Source: Mesorhizobium ciceri WSM4083
Lineage (GTDB): Bacteria; Pseudomonadota; Alphaproteobacteria; Rhizobiales; Rhizobiaceae
Direction of reading: 5' to 3'
DNA length: 64,000 nt
Assembly (NCBI RefSeq): GCF_000519305.1
Contig: NZ_KI912610.1
Span: 777,949 to 841,948 of the forward strand
Position 1 is the stretch's first letter; every line of letters begins with the position of its first letter. The position numbers and the translations under genes are program-made. Shown in pieces: positions 7,813 to 15,968 of this stretch. The notes under the pieces are model-generated. The model made no database searches. It was given only the letters and a program-made list of their open reading frames with translations, and was not told the DNA's origin.

Positions 7813-9321
7813 ATGCGATCATCTCCCCTGGTGGAGGATACCAGACCACAGCACAAGGCCATCGAGGGCGGCGGCTACGGGCCGCTGCGCGGGGATGACC
7901 GCGAGCGTATCCACGAGGGCGTGCTGACGCTCCTGGAGACAGTGGGCTTCGCCAACGCCATTCCTTCCTGCATAAAGGTGCTGACCAAGGTGGGGGCGGT
8001 CCATGGCGACGATGGCCGCGTCCGCTTTCCGCGCGCGCTCGTGCTCGACACCATCAAGCGGGCGGCACGACATTTCACGCTTCATGGCCAGGACCCCAGG
8101 CACGACATGGTGGTCCAGGGCAAGCGCGTCCACTACGGCACGGCAGGCATCGCCGTGCACCTGGTGGATCTCGAGAAGCGCGAGTACCGCGAGTCCAAGC
8201 TGCAGGATATTTATGATGCCGCCCGCATCGTCGACGGGCTGGACAACATCCATTTCTTCCAGCGGCCGATGGTGGCGCGCGACATCGCCGATCCGCTCGA
8301 GATGGATTTCAACACGCTTTATGCCTGTGTGATGGGAACCTCGAAGCACGTCGGAACATCCTTCACCGTGCGTGAGAACGTGAAGCCTGCGCTTGAAATG
8401 CTGTACGCCATCGCCGGCGGCGAGGAGAATTTCCGTGCCCGGCCATTCGTTTCCAACTCCAACTCATTCGTCGTGCCGCCGATGAAATTCGCCGAGGATG
8501 CCTGCGGCGTGCTTGAGGCCTGCGTTGAAGGCGGCATCCCGATCCTGCTGCTGTCGACCGGCCAGTCCGGCACCACGGCACCCGCGGCGATGGCCGGCGC
8601 CGTCGTGCAGGCGGTGGCCGAAGTGCTGGCCGGCCTGGTTTATGTCAACGCGCTCAAGCCCGGCCATCCGGCGATCTTCGGCGCCTGGCCGTTCATGTCG
8701 GACCTGCGCACCGGCGCCATGGCGGGCGGGTCGGCCGAGCAGTCGGTGGCAACGGCGGCCTGTGCCCAGATGGCGCAATTCTACGACCTGCCCGGCGGCT
8801 CCGCCGCCGGCATGACTGATTCGAAATTGCCCGATATTCAGTCCGGCTACGAAAAAGGCATCACCAATGTGATGGCCGGCCTCTCCGGCCTCAACCTCGT
8901 CTACGAGGCGGCCGGCATGCATGCCTCGCTGCTCGGCTTCTGCCTGGAGAGCCTGGTCATCGACAACGACATGCTCGGTCATTGCCTGGGCTGCGCGCGT
9001 GGCATCGACGTGACTGACGAGGCCCTGTCGATCGACAGCATCGCCGAGGTCTGCCTCAAGGGTCCGGGCCACTATCTCGACAACGAACAAACGCTCAAGC
9101 TGATGCAGACCGAGCACTTCTATCCCGCCCTCGGCGATCGTTCCTCACCGAAGGAATGGAACGAAAAAGGCCGGCCTGATATATTGCTGCGTGCGATCAC
9201 CGAGAAGAAACGCATTCTTGCCGAACGATTTCCGCGCCACGTGCCAAAACAGGTCGACGACAGATTGCGTGCCCGCTTCGGCAACCTGATCCACCTGCCG
9301 CGCACGCATATGGGCGGCTGA
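7813..9321 (+). CDS. MttB-family (trimethylamine methyltransferase-like) protein, non-pyrrolysine type
   Basis: A 502-residue member of the MttB superfamily, whose members transfer a methyl group from a quaternary or tertiary amine to a corrinoid protein. The frame is uninterrupted, with no in-frame amber codon, so it belongs to the non-pyrrolysine branch that includes glycine betaine methyltransferase MtgB. Conserved features include the LETVGF start region, the glycine-rich LLSTGQSGTTAPA segment and the GGSAEQSVATAA region. ATG 7813 follows AGGAC; the frame is open to 7606 but across the putative operator. No corrinoid protein or activator gene is nearby; the partner is a Rieske oxygenase downstream. 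The substrate (betaine, stachydrine, carnitine or similar) is inferred. Confidence 0.85.
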   Translation: MRSSPLVEDTRPQHKAIEGGGYGPLRGDDRERIHEGVLTLLETVGFANAIPSCIKVLTKVGAVHGDDGRVRFPRALVLDTIKRAARHFTLHGQDPRHDMVVQGKRVHYGTAGIAVHLVDLEKREYRESKLQDIYDAARIVDGLDNIHFFQRPMVARDIADPLEMDFNTLYACVMGTSKHVGTSFTVRENVKPALEMLYAIAGGEENFRARPFVSNSNSFVVPPMKFAEDACGVLEACVEGGIPILLLSTGQSGTTAPAAMAGAVVQAVAEVLAGLVYVNALKPGHPAIFGAWPFMSDLRTGAMAGGSAEQSVATAACAQMAQFYDLPGGSAAGMTDSKLPDIQSGYEKGITNVMAGLSGLNLVYEAAGMHASLLGFCLESLVIDNDMLGHCLGCARGIDVTDEALSIDSIAEVCLKGPGHYLDNEQTLKLMQTEHFYPALGDRSSPKEWNEKGRPDILLRAITEKKRILAERFPRHVPKQVDDRLRARFGNLIHLPRTHMGG

Positions 9322-9382
9322 CCGGAGACGAATTCGTGCAGCCATACAGCCATACACGACCAACCATCGGGCAGAATGACAA

Positions 9383-10612
9383 ATGAGTGTGCATCCTATC
9401 CAGCAAGCCCCCGCCGATGGCGACGCGATCGATCGGCTGGTGGCATCTCATCGCCCAGGCCACGGCCTGGTGCGTGCCTTCTATCATGACCCGGCGATCT
9501 TCGAGCGCGACATGGAACGTGTCTTTCGCCGCCACTGGCATTGCCTGGCCCATGCCAGCGTTATCCCTAACCCCGGCGATTTCGAGCTGTTCAAACTGGG
9601 CGACGAGGCAGTCATCCTGACACGCGGCATGGATGGCACCGTGCATGCCATGCTCAATGTCTGCCGCCACCGCGGCGCCGAGGTCTGCACCAAGGAGAAG
9701 GGCAACGCGAAGATGTTCGTGTGCCCCTACCACGCCTGGGCCTATTCCAATGACGGATCGCTGCGCGCTGCCCGCCTGATGCCAAAGGATTTCGACCGCT
9801 CGGCGCACGGGCTGAAGAAGCTTCATGTCCGCGTCGCCTCCGGGCTGGTCTTCATTTCCTTCGCCGAGACGCCGCTCGATTTCGATCCGATCGAACAGTC
9901 GCTGCGCACGAGCTGCGGCCAATATGGCTGGGGCGACGCCAAGGTGGCGTATCGTCAGTCCTATCCGCTCGACGCCAACTGGAAGCTCGCCGTCGAGAAC
10001 TATGTCGAATGTTACCATTGTGGGCCGGCGCATCCTGAATATTCGCAGACGCATGCGCTGGAAAAGCCGGCCGAGATGATCGAGCAACTCAATGCGGCGA
10101 TGGAGCAGCGCACCTGCGCGCTCGGCATCGAGATCGGCAGCGCCAACCGCTGGCAGAACTCGGCCGCCGGTCAGGAAGCAATCCACACCTTCCGCTACGC
10201 GCTCTATGACGGCGTTTCGAGCGGCAGCCAGGACGGCTCTCCGGTGGCCCCGCTGATGGGCCGCTTCACCGACTATGACGGTGGCGTCACCTCCATCCAT
10301 CTCGGCGGCACGACCTTCCTCGTCTGCTATCCCGATCACGGCATGATCTACCGATTTATCCCGAAAACGGCTGGTACATGCGAGATGGAGCTGATCTGGC
10401 TGGTGCGCGGCGACGCGGTCGAGGGGCAGGATTACGATCTGGAGAAGCTGACCTGGCTGTGGAAGGTCACCACCGACGAAGACAAGAAGATCATCGAGCA
10501 CACCGCGCGCGGCGTGCGCTCGCACTATTTCGTGCCCGGACCTATCGCGCCGATGGAATACAACGAACTGCGCTACATCGGCTGGTATCTCGAGGAGATC
10601 AGCCGGGCCTGA
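9383..10612 (+). CDS. Rieske non-heme iron oxygenase alpha subunit, quaternary-amine demethylase-like
   Basis: A 409-residue terminal oxygenase. The Rieske [2Fe-2S] ligands are C94, H96, C114 and H117 (CRHRG and CPYHAW); the mononuclear iron site shows H212 and H217 in NYVECYHCGPAH. The residue three before H212 is glutamate (E209) rather than the usual bridging aspartate, as reported for carnitine monooxygenase CntA. This group (CntA, GbcA, stachydrine demethylase Stc2) removes N-methyl groups as formaldehyde. A reductase component is not encoded nearby, so electrons must come from elsewhere. It follows the mttB-like gene by about 60 bases and is probably cotranscribed with it. Confidence 0.88.
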   Translation: MSVHPIQQAPADGDAIDRLVASHRPGHGLVRAFYHDPAIFERDMERVFRRHWHCLAHASVIPNPGDFELFKLGDEAVILTRGMDGTVHAMLNVCRHRGAEVCTKEKGNAKMFVCPYHAWAYSNDGSLRAARLMPKDFDRSAHGLKKLHVRVASGLVFISFAETPLDFDPIEQSLRTSCGQYGWGDAKVAYRQSYPLDANWKLAVENYVECYHCGPAHPEYSQTHALEKPAEMIEQLNAAMEQRTCALGIEIGSANRWQNSAAGQEAIHTFRYALYDGVSSGSQDGSPVAPLMGRFTDYDGGVTSIHLGGTTFLVCYPDHGMIYRFIPKTAGTCEMELIWLVRGDAVEGQDYDLEKLTWLWKVTTDEDKKIIEHTARGVRSHYFVPGPIAPMEYNELRYIGWYLEEISRA

Positions 10613-10669
10613 GCCGGGCCTGAACGGCTCGGCTGCCGCGGGAGAATCAGGCAGATCTTGCCTTTCGCG

Positions 10670-11068
10670 TCATTCCGCGCTGAGCCCGTATCGGTCGACG
10701 ACTTCAGCGTTGATGAGCTTGGCATGCAGCGTCATCAGCACGATCTGCGCGTCGAGGCTGTCGCCGGTTTCAAGCGCCGCCTCGATGCGGCGCTCGGCTT
10801 CCAGCGTCCGCTCACGGCCATTGGCTTGCTCGAAGGTTTCGGGACCCGCGATGCAATAGCTGCATAATTGTGCCACCGACGCATAGGTGGCCGGTGGCGG
10901 CTCGTCGGGCCAGCGATCCTTCATGAGATTGACGAGGGTAAGCTTCACGCCCTCCGGCACAAGGGCTGGATGCAGATCGGCGCCGCGCAATGCATCGTCG
11001 AGCTGCCTCAAGTCGCCCGAACGGCCGAACATTCCGAGGAAGCCGAGGGAAGAGCGCCGTCCGGCCAT
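10670..11068 (-). CDS. Conserved hypothetical protein
   Basis: A protein of about 132 residues that I do not recognise. It is predicted soluble and mostly helical, with segments such as LRQLDDALRGADLHPALVPEG and RERTLEAERRIEAALETGDSLDAQI, and no signal peptide. The ATG at 11068 follows GGAAGGAAAC, a good ribosome binding site, and the codon use matches the neighbours, so it is likely real. It lies convergent with the Rieske gene and downstream of chrA on the same strand. Confidence 0.7.
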   Translation of the reverse strand: MAGRRSSLGFLGMFGRSGDLRQLDDALRGADLHPALVPEGVKLTLVNLMKDRWPDEPPPATYASVAQLCSYCIAGPETFEQANGRERTLEAERRIEAALETGDSLDAQIVLMTLHAKLINAEVVDRYGLSAE

Positions 11069-11132
11069 GATGTTTCCTTCCGTTTCCAGCCCACTTAGGT
11101 GGTGGGCAAGCGGATTACAAAGGCGGTGCTGT

Positions 11133-12521
11133 CTAACCAGCCGCCGCCAGCAAGACCCCTGCAAGGGCGGATAGCGCGAGTGTCGGCAGCATGCCGACTT
11201 TCAGCTTCAGGATGGCGACCATGGCGGCCACGGAAAGCAAGGCCGCACGCCAGTCGATGGACGAAAGCACCGGCATGTTCATGCCAAGGCCCGTCGCGTG
11301 CACCTCACGGAAGATGACGTGCAAGCCAAACCATAGGGCCAGATTCATGATCACCCCGACAATTGCGGCGGTGATCGCGCCCAGTGCGGCCGACAATGCC
11401 TTGTTGCCGCGCAGGGTCTCGATGTAGGGCGCGCCGAGGAATATCCAGAAAAAGCAGGGCGTGAACGTCACCCACAGGGTGAGCAGCGCCCCCAGCGATC
11501 CGGCCAGCAACGGGTCGAGCGAGCCGGAATGGCGGAACGCGGCGATGAAGCCGACGAACTGCAACACCAGGATGAGTGGTCCTGGCGTCGTTTCTGCAAG
11601 TCCAAGACCGTCGACCATTTCACCCGGCGCCAGCCAGCCGAAGGACTGGACGGCTGCCTGCGCGACATAGGCGAGGACCGCATAGGCGCCGCCGAAGGTG
11701 ACGACGGCCATGAGACTGAAGAACCGGCCTATCTCGGTCCAGACGCTTGCAGAGCCGGTGAACCACCAGATCAAAAGAACAGGCCCGAGCCAGAGCGGCA
11801 GCCATATGGCGAGGGTGCGCGGTGCATGCCATTTGGTCGGTTTGACATGGGCCAGTTCGCCACGCTCGAACATCAGGTCGACCGCTCCCTTGAAGTCGGC
11901 AACACTGTCCTTGCCATGGGCCGAGCCGGAAAACAGGCCGGGAGCAACGCGGTCTCCCAGCCATCCCGTCAGGCCGGCGAACAGGACGATGAGCGGAAAG
12001 GGCACATTCAACGCATAGATGGCGATGAACGCCGCGACCGCGATCGACACCATGACCCGGTTTTTCAGGGCGCGCCTCCCGATCCGGATCACCGCCTCGA
12101 TGACGATGGCGAGCACCGCCGCCTTCACCCCGAAAAACAGCGCCGCGACCAGCGGCATGTCGCCATAGAGGACGTAGAGGCTGCTCAAGGCGAGCATGAC
12201 GAGCGCGCCCGGTATGACGAACAGGATGCCTGCGACAAGGCCGCCGACCGTCCTGTGCAACAGCCAGCCGACATAGATGGCGAGCTGCTGGGCTTCCGGG
12301 CCAGGCAGCAGCATGCAGTAGTTCAGCGCATGCAGGAAGCGCTGTTCACCGATCCAGCGCCGGTCCTCGACCAGCTCCTTGTGCATCAGCGCGATCTGCC
12401 CGGCCGGACCGCCAAAGCTGAGCAATCCGATCCTCGCCCAGACCTTCGTGGCCTCCGCGAAGGTCGGCGCAGCCGGCGGCTCGATAGTCACCGCCTTATT
12501 GTCGGGGACAAGAATGGTCAT
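11133..12521 (-). CDS. chrA: Chromate efflux transporter ChrA
   Basis: A 462-residue integral membrane protein of the CHR family, which exports chromate driven by the proton motive force. Two homologous halves are visible, each opening with a helix carrying the signature: ARIGLLSFGGPAGQIALMH in the N-terminal half and FFSLMAVVTFGGAYAVLAYV in the C-terminal half; LPGPEAQQLAIYVGW and TTPGPLILVLQFVGF are the matching P-G-P motifs. Its ATG overlaps the stop of chrB (ATGA), so the two are translationally coupled. Length fits the long-chain ChrA group. Confidence 0.93.
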   Translation of the reverse strand: MTILVPDNKAVTIEPPAAPTFAEATKVWARIGLLSFGGPAGQIALMHKELVEDRRWIGEQRFLHALNYCMLLPGPEAQQLAIYVGWLLHRTVGGLVAGILFVIPGALVMLALSSLYVLYGDMPLVAALFFGVKAAVLAIVIEAVIRIGRRALKNRVMVSIAVAAFIAIYALNVPFPLIVLFAGLTGWLGDRVAPGLFSGSAHGKDSVADFKGAVDLMFERGELAHVKPTKWHAPRTLAIWLPLWLGPVLLIWWFTGSASVWTEIGRFFSLMAVVTFGGAYAVLAYVAQAAVQSFGWLAPGEMVDGLGLAETTPGPLILVLQFVGFIAAFRHSGSLDPLLAGSLGALLTLWVTFTPCFFWIFLGAPYIETLRGNKALSAALGAITAAIVGVIMNLALWFGLHVIFREVHATGLGMNMPVLSSIDWRAALLSVAAMVAILKLKVGMLPTLALSALAGVLLAAAG

Positions 12522-13336
12522 GACGGCTTACCCGCTGCCGGCCAGTTGTGCTTTTCGTCGGTGGCGTCGCGACACCAGCGGAAGAACGCGTCGTAGAGCA
12601 GCATGCCTGCTTCCAGTTGTTCCAGATCGTCGCGGAACATACGCGACAGACCGAGCGAGGCAGCCAGAAAACCGGCCGCCTGGGGCACCAGGTCGAGGCT
12701 TGCGGTGTCGGCCGCGCGCACGATCAACGCCAGGCGATCGAGCGCCCCGGATTTCAACCCGAACTCCTCGATCATGGTGTCGAAGGTGCAGCGTTCGCCG
12801 CGATGGCTCCAGAACACATTGTCGATGTCGAACGGCACGGCCTGAAAGCGGTCGGCAACAGCCAGTACTTCAGCGGGTTCGACAAACAGGAACACCGCGT
12901 CGGGGTCGAGGAAACGTCGGATCAGCCATGGGCAAGCGATGCGGTCGACCTTCGGGCGGGATCGCGTCACCCAGACGGTGGCGCCCTTTTCATTGCGTGG
13001 CGGCAACTTGGCGGTGCGGACCAGAAGCCCCCCGGCATCGCGCCAGGCCTCAAAGCCGCCTTCAAGGGATTCGGCTGATATCCCCTCATGGCGCAGCCAT
13101 GCGACGACGCCTTGCGAGAGCTTTTGCCCCTTCTGGCAGACGACGGCCACCGGCTTGCCGGCGAACGCGGCGGCCCAGGTTGAAACGGTTTTGAAATCGC
13201 GCCGGCACGAGGCCGGCAACAGGCGCGGATCGGCTTCGAAATCTTCTTCGATGCGAACATCGATGATGACAGGTGCACCCGGCAGACCTATGAGCCGGGA
13301 CAATTGCGGTACGGTGATAGCGGTTGTTGACGGCAT
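12518..13336 (-). CDS. chrB: ChrB-type chromate resistance protein with N-terminal rhodanese domain
   Basis: A 272-residue two-domain protein. Residues about 8-105 are a rhodanese domain with the active-site loop VCQKGQKLSQG around its cysteine; residues about 125-265 are the ChrB C-terminal domain with RSRPKVDRIACPWLIRRF and HRGERCTFDTMIEEF. ChrB proteins act with ChrA in chromate resistance, as chromate-responsive regulators or accessory enzymes. ATG 13336 is preceded by AGGAAGGTGG; the frame is open to 13411 but without a signal. In the classical ChrB the N-terminal part is a DNA-binding-type domain, so the rhodanese version is more likely enzymatic. Confidence 0.87.
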   Translation of the reverse strand: MPSTTAITVPQLSRLIGLPGAPVIIDVRIEEDFEADPRLLPASCRRDFKTVSTWAAAFAGKPVAVVCQKGQKLSQGVVAWLRHEGISAESLEGGFEAWRDAGGLLVRTAKLPPRNEKGATVWVTRSRPKVDRIACPWLIRRFLDPDAVFLFVEPAEVLAVADRFQAVPFDIDNVFWSHRGERCTFDTMIEEFGLKSGALDRLALIVRAADTASLDLVPQAAGFLAASLGLSRMFRDDLEQLEAGMLLYDAFFRWCRDATDEKHNWPAAGKPS

Positions 13337-13502
13337 GGCGTCCACCTTCCTGAAAAGAGAAGCTTGGACGCGAACGTTGGGCTGACGCCTCACGGGGTCG
13401 TCGCGATGCACCCCTTGTCATGATGGTGGATTTGTTGGGCGCGCTTGTCAAGGACGGTGACCGTTCTCGACCTACCCGGCCGGGATGCAACACGCTGGCC
13501 GG

Positions 13503-13543
13503 AAAACCGACGGCGGCCTGATTTGATCAAGCCGCCATCCGTC
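13503..13543 (-). terminator. Terminator after the sugar-acid dehydratase gene
   Basis: Read on the minus strand, GGCGGC pairs with GCCGCC across a 13-base loop, with GACGG/CCGTC able to extend the stem through a bulge, followed by GGTTTTCC. It lies 9 bases after the dehydratase stop, so it probably ends that transcript before chrBA. Confidence 0.6.
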
Positions 13544-13551
13544 GATTCAGA

Positions 13552-15360
13552 TCAATGATTGTCTCTGGGGACGCCGCTTGTGTGCGCGACATCCTGGTAT
13601 TTCACCGCCGGTTTCAGCACCATTCCCTCCGAGAACTGCGCGACCATGCCGCGCTGGATCTCCTGCCAGGGTGTCTGGTGCTTGGGATAGTGGAAGCCGC
13701 CATTGTTCTGCAACTCGGCGCGGCGCCGGGTGATCTCGTCGTCGGTGACGAGGATGTCGGCCGTGCCCTTGCGCAGGTCGATGCGGACACGGTCGCCGGT
13801 CTTGAGCAGCGCCAGTCCGCCGCCGATGGCGGCTTCCGGCGAGGCGTTGAGGATCGACGGCGAACCCGACGTGCCCGACTGGCGTCCGTCACCGATGCAA
13901 GCGAGCGCGTGGATGCCCTTCTTGATAAGATAGGCCGGCGGCTGCATGTTGACGACCTCGGCACCGCCGGGATAGCCGACCGGGCCGGCGCCGCGCATGA
14001 ACAGGATGGTGTGTTCGTCGATGCCTTGCGCCGGGTCGTCGATGCGGGCGTGGTAATCCTCCGGCCCGTCGAAAACCATGGCGTTGCCTTCGAAAGCCTC
14101 GGGATCCTTGGGGTTGGAGAGATAGCGTTCGCGGAATTCCGGCGAGATGCCGCTGGTCTTCATGATCGCCGAATCGAACAGATTGCCCCGAAGATTGATG
14201 AAGCCGGCATTGGCCTTCAGCGGCTTGGCGACAGAGCGGATGACGTCGGGATTTTCGTTGGCAACGCCCTCGCTGTTCTCACCGATCGACTTGCCGTTGA
14301 CGGTGCGCGCGCCGGGATGCGGCAACAGCCCGCCCTTCATCAGTTCGGCAATGACCGCCGGCACGCCGCCGGCATGATGGTAGTCCTCGCCGAGGTATTC
14401 GCCCGTCGGCTGCAAATTGACCAGCAGCGGCACATTGAGGCCGACCGTCTGCCAGTCGTCATTGTCGAGCTTGACTCCAAGGTGGCGGGCGATGGCGTTG
14501 AGATGGATAGGCGCGTTGGTCGAGCCGCCAATGGCCGAATTGACGACGATGGCGTTCTCGAAAGCCTCTCTCGTCATGATATCGGACGGCTTCAGATCCT
14601 CATGCACCATCTCGACGATGCGTTTTCCGGTCTCATAGGAAATCTGGCCACGCTCGCGGTAGGGCGCGGGAATGGCGGCCGAGCCCGGCAACTGCATGCC
14701 AAGCGCCTCGGCCAGCGAGTTCATCGTGGTGGCGGTGCCCATGGTGTTGCAATAGCCGGTGGACGGCGCCGACGAGGCGACGATATCCATGAACTCGTCA
14801 TAATCGATCTCGCCGGCCGACAGGCGCTGGCGTGATTCCCAGACGATGGTGCCGGAGCCGGTGCGCTTGCCCTTGTGCCAGCCATTGAGCATCGGGCCGA
14901 CCGACAGGGCGATCGCCGGGATGTTGACGGTGGCCGCCGCCATCAGCAGGGCCGGTGTCGTCTTGTCGCAACCGATGGTCAGCACGACGCCATCGAGCGG
15001 ATAGCCGTAGAGCACTTCGACCAGGCTGAGATAGGCAAGGTTGCGGTCAAGTGCCGCGGTCGGGCGCTTGCCGGTCTCCTGGATCGGATGGCAAGGGAAT
15101 TCGAAAGGAATGCCGCCCATCGAGACGATGCCTTCGCGCACGCGCTTGGCGAGTTCGATATGGTGACGGTTGCAAGGCGACAGATCCGAGCCGGTCTGGG
15201 CAATGCCGATCAACGGCTTGCCGGACATCAGTTCGGCGCGCGTCAGACCGTAATTGAGATAGCGCTCGAGATAGAGCGCCGTCATGCCCGGATTGTCGGG
15301 ATTGTCGAACCACTCCTGCGAGCGAAATTTTTTCTTATGGGTAGGGGCGCCTGCCATCAT
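13552..15360 (-). CDS. IlvD/Edd-family sugar-acid dehydratase (L-arabinonate/D-xylonate type)
   Basis: A 602-residue [2Fe-2S] dehydratase that converts an aldonate to the 2-keto-3-deoxy acid. Likely cluster cysteines are C63 (SPCNRHH), C131 (GCDKTTPA) and C204 (GYCNTMGTA), matching the three-cysteine pattern of rhizobial L-arabinonate dehydratase rather than dihydroxy-acid dehydratase; a separate true ilvD lies at 48.7 kb. The start is at ATG 15360 or the adjacent ATG 15357, just after CGGAGACC; the longer frame to 15453 lacks a signal. No sugar transporter or dehydrogenase lies next to it, so the exact substrate is open. Confidence 0.87.
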   Translation of the reverse strand: MMAGAPTHKKKFRSQEWFDNPDNPGMTALYLERYLNYGLTRAELMSGKPLIGIAQTGSDLSPCNRHHIELAKRVREGIVSMGGIPFEFPCHPIQETGKRPTAALDRNLAYLSLVEVLYGYPLDGVVLTIGCDKTTPALLMAAATVNIPAIALSVGPMLNGWHKGKRTGSGTIVWESRQRLSAGEIDYDEFMDIVASSAPSTGYCNTMGTATTMNSLAEALGMQLPGSAAIPAPYRERGQISYETGKRIVEMVHEDLKPSDIMTREAFENAIVVNSAIGGSTNAPIHLNAIARHLGVKLDNDDWQTVGLNVPLLVNLQPTGEYLGEDYHHAGGVPAVIAELMKGGLLPHPGARTVNGKSIGENSEGVANENPDVIRSVAKPLKANAGFINLRGNLFDSAIMKTSGISPEFRERYLSNPKDPEAFEGNAMVFDGPEDYHARIDDPAQGIDEHTILFMRGAGPVGYPGGAEVVNMQPPAYLIKKGIHALACIGDGRQSGTSGSPSILNASPEAAIGGGLALLKTGDRVRIDLRKGTADILVTDDEITRRRAELQNNGGFHYPKHQTPWQEIQRGMVAQFSEGMVLKPAVKYQDVAHTSGVPRDNH

Positions 15361-15503
15361 GGTCTCCGTATTTGTAAGACAAATCGATATGGCAACGCGC
15401 GGGAGCAGGCAAGAGGGCGTGCGGTCGCAACCGGACTTTGGTGCGATAGACACGCACCAAGCCGTGCGTTACGGGTTCGGACAGTCTTGTCCGGGAGGTT
15501 TTC

Positions 15504-15953
15504 ATGGCTTTGGTGATCGAAGGCGAGGAGCGCATTGCCGCACCGCTGCAAAAAGTGTGGGAAGCGCTGAACGATCCCGAGATCTTGAAGGCGACCATTC
15601 CCGGCTGCCAGAGCCTGGAGATGAAGTCGCCGACCGAGATGGCGGCAACCGTGGTGGTGAAGATCGGACCGATCAAGGCGACGTTCAACGGCGAAGTGAC
15701 GCTGAAGAACCTGAAGCCGCCGCACTCCTACACCATCCAGGGCGAAGGCAAGGGCGGCATTGCAGGCTTCGCCAAGGGTGGCGCCGACGTGACGCTGACG
15801 GCAGACGGACCCGACGCCACGATATTGAACTACGCGGCCAAGGCCGATGTCGGCGGCAAGATCGCCCAGCTCGGCAGCCGGCTGATCGAATCGACCTCGA
15901 AGAAACTGGCCGGACAGTTTTTTTCGTCGTTCGGCGAAAAGGTCGGCGGCTGA
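15504..15953 (+). CDS. CoxG-like SRPBCC protein (carbon monoxide dehydrogenase subunit G family)
   Basis: A 149-residue START/SRPBCC-fold protein beginning VIEGEERIAAPLQKVWEALNDPEILKA, the typical first strand and helix of the CoxG family. CoxG proteins are auxiliary factors linked to molybdenum-containing CO-dehydrogenase/xanthine-oxidase-type enzymes, in some cases anchoring them to the membrane. Here no coxMSL genes are nearby, and the protein ends after the core domain without a hydrophobic C-terminal anchor. It is convergent with mrp (15-base gap) and divergent from the dehydratase gene. Function is uncertain. Confidence 0.82.
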   Translation: MALVIEGEERIAAPLQKVWEALNDPEILKATIPGCQSLEMKSPTEMAATVVVKIGPIKATFNGEVTLKNLKPPHSYTIQGEGKGGIAGFAKGGADVTLTADGPDATILNYAAKADVGGKIAQLGSRLIESTSKKLAGQFFSSFGEKVGG

Positions 15954-15968
15954 GCCCTCAAGCGGGCA

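Noticed and set aside
7813..9321. Possible pyrrolysine (amber) codon in the mttB-like gene.
   Set aside because: The frame contains no in-frame TAG, so it is a non-pyrrolysine family member.
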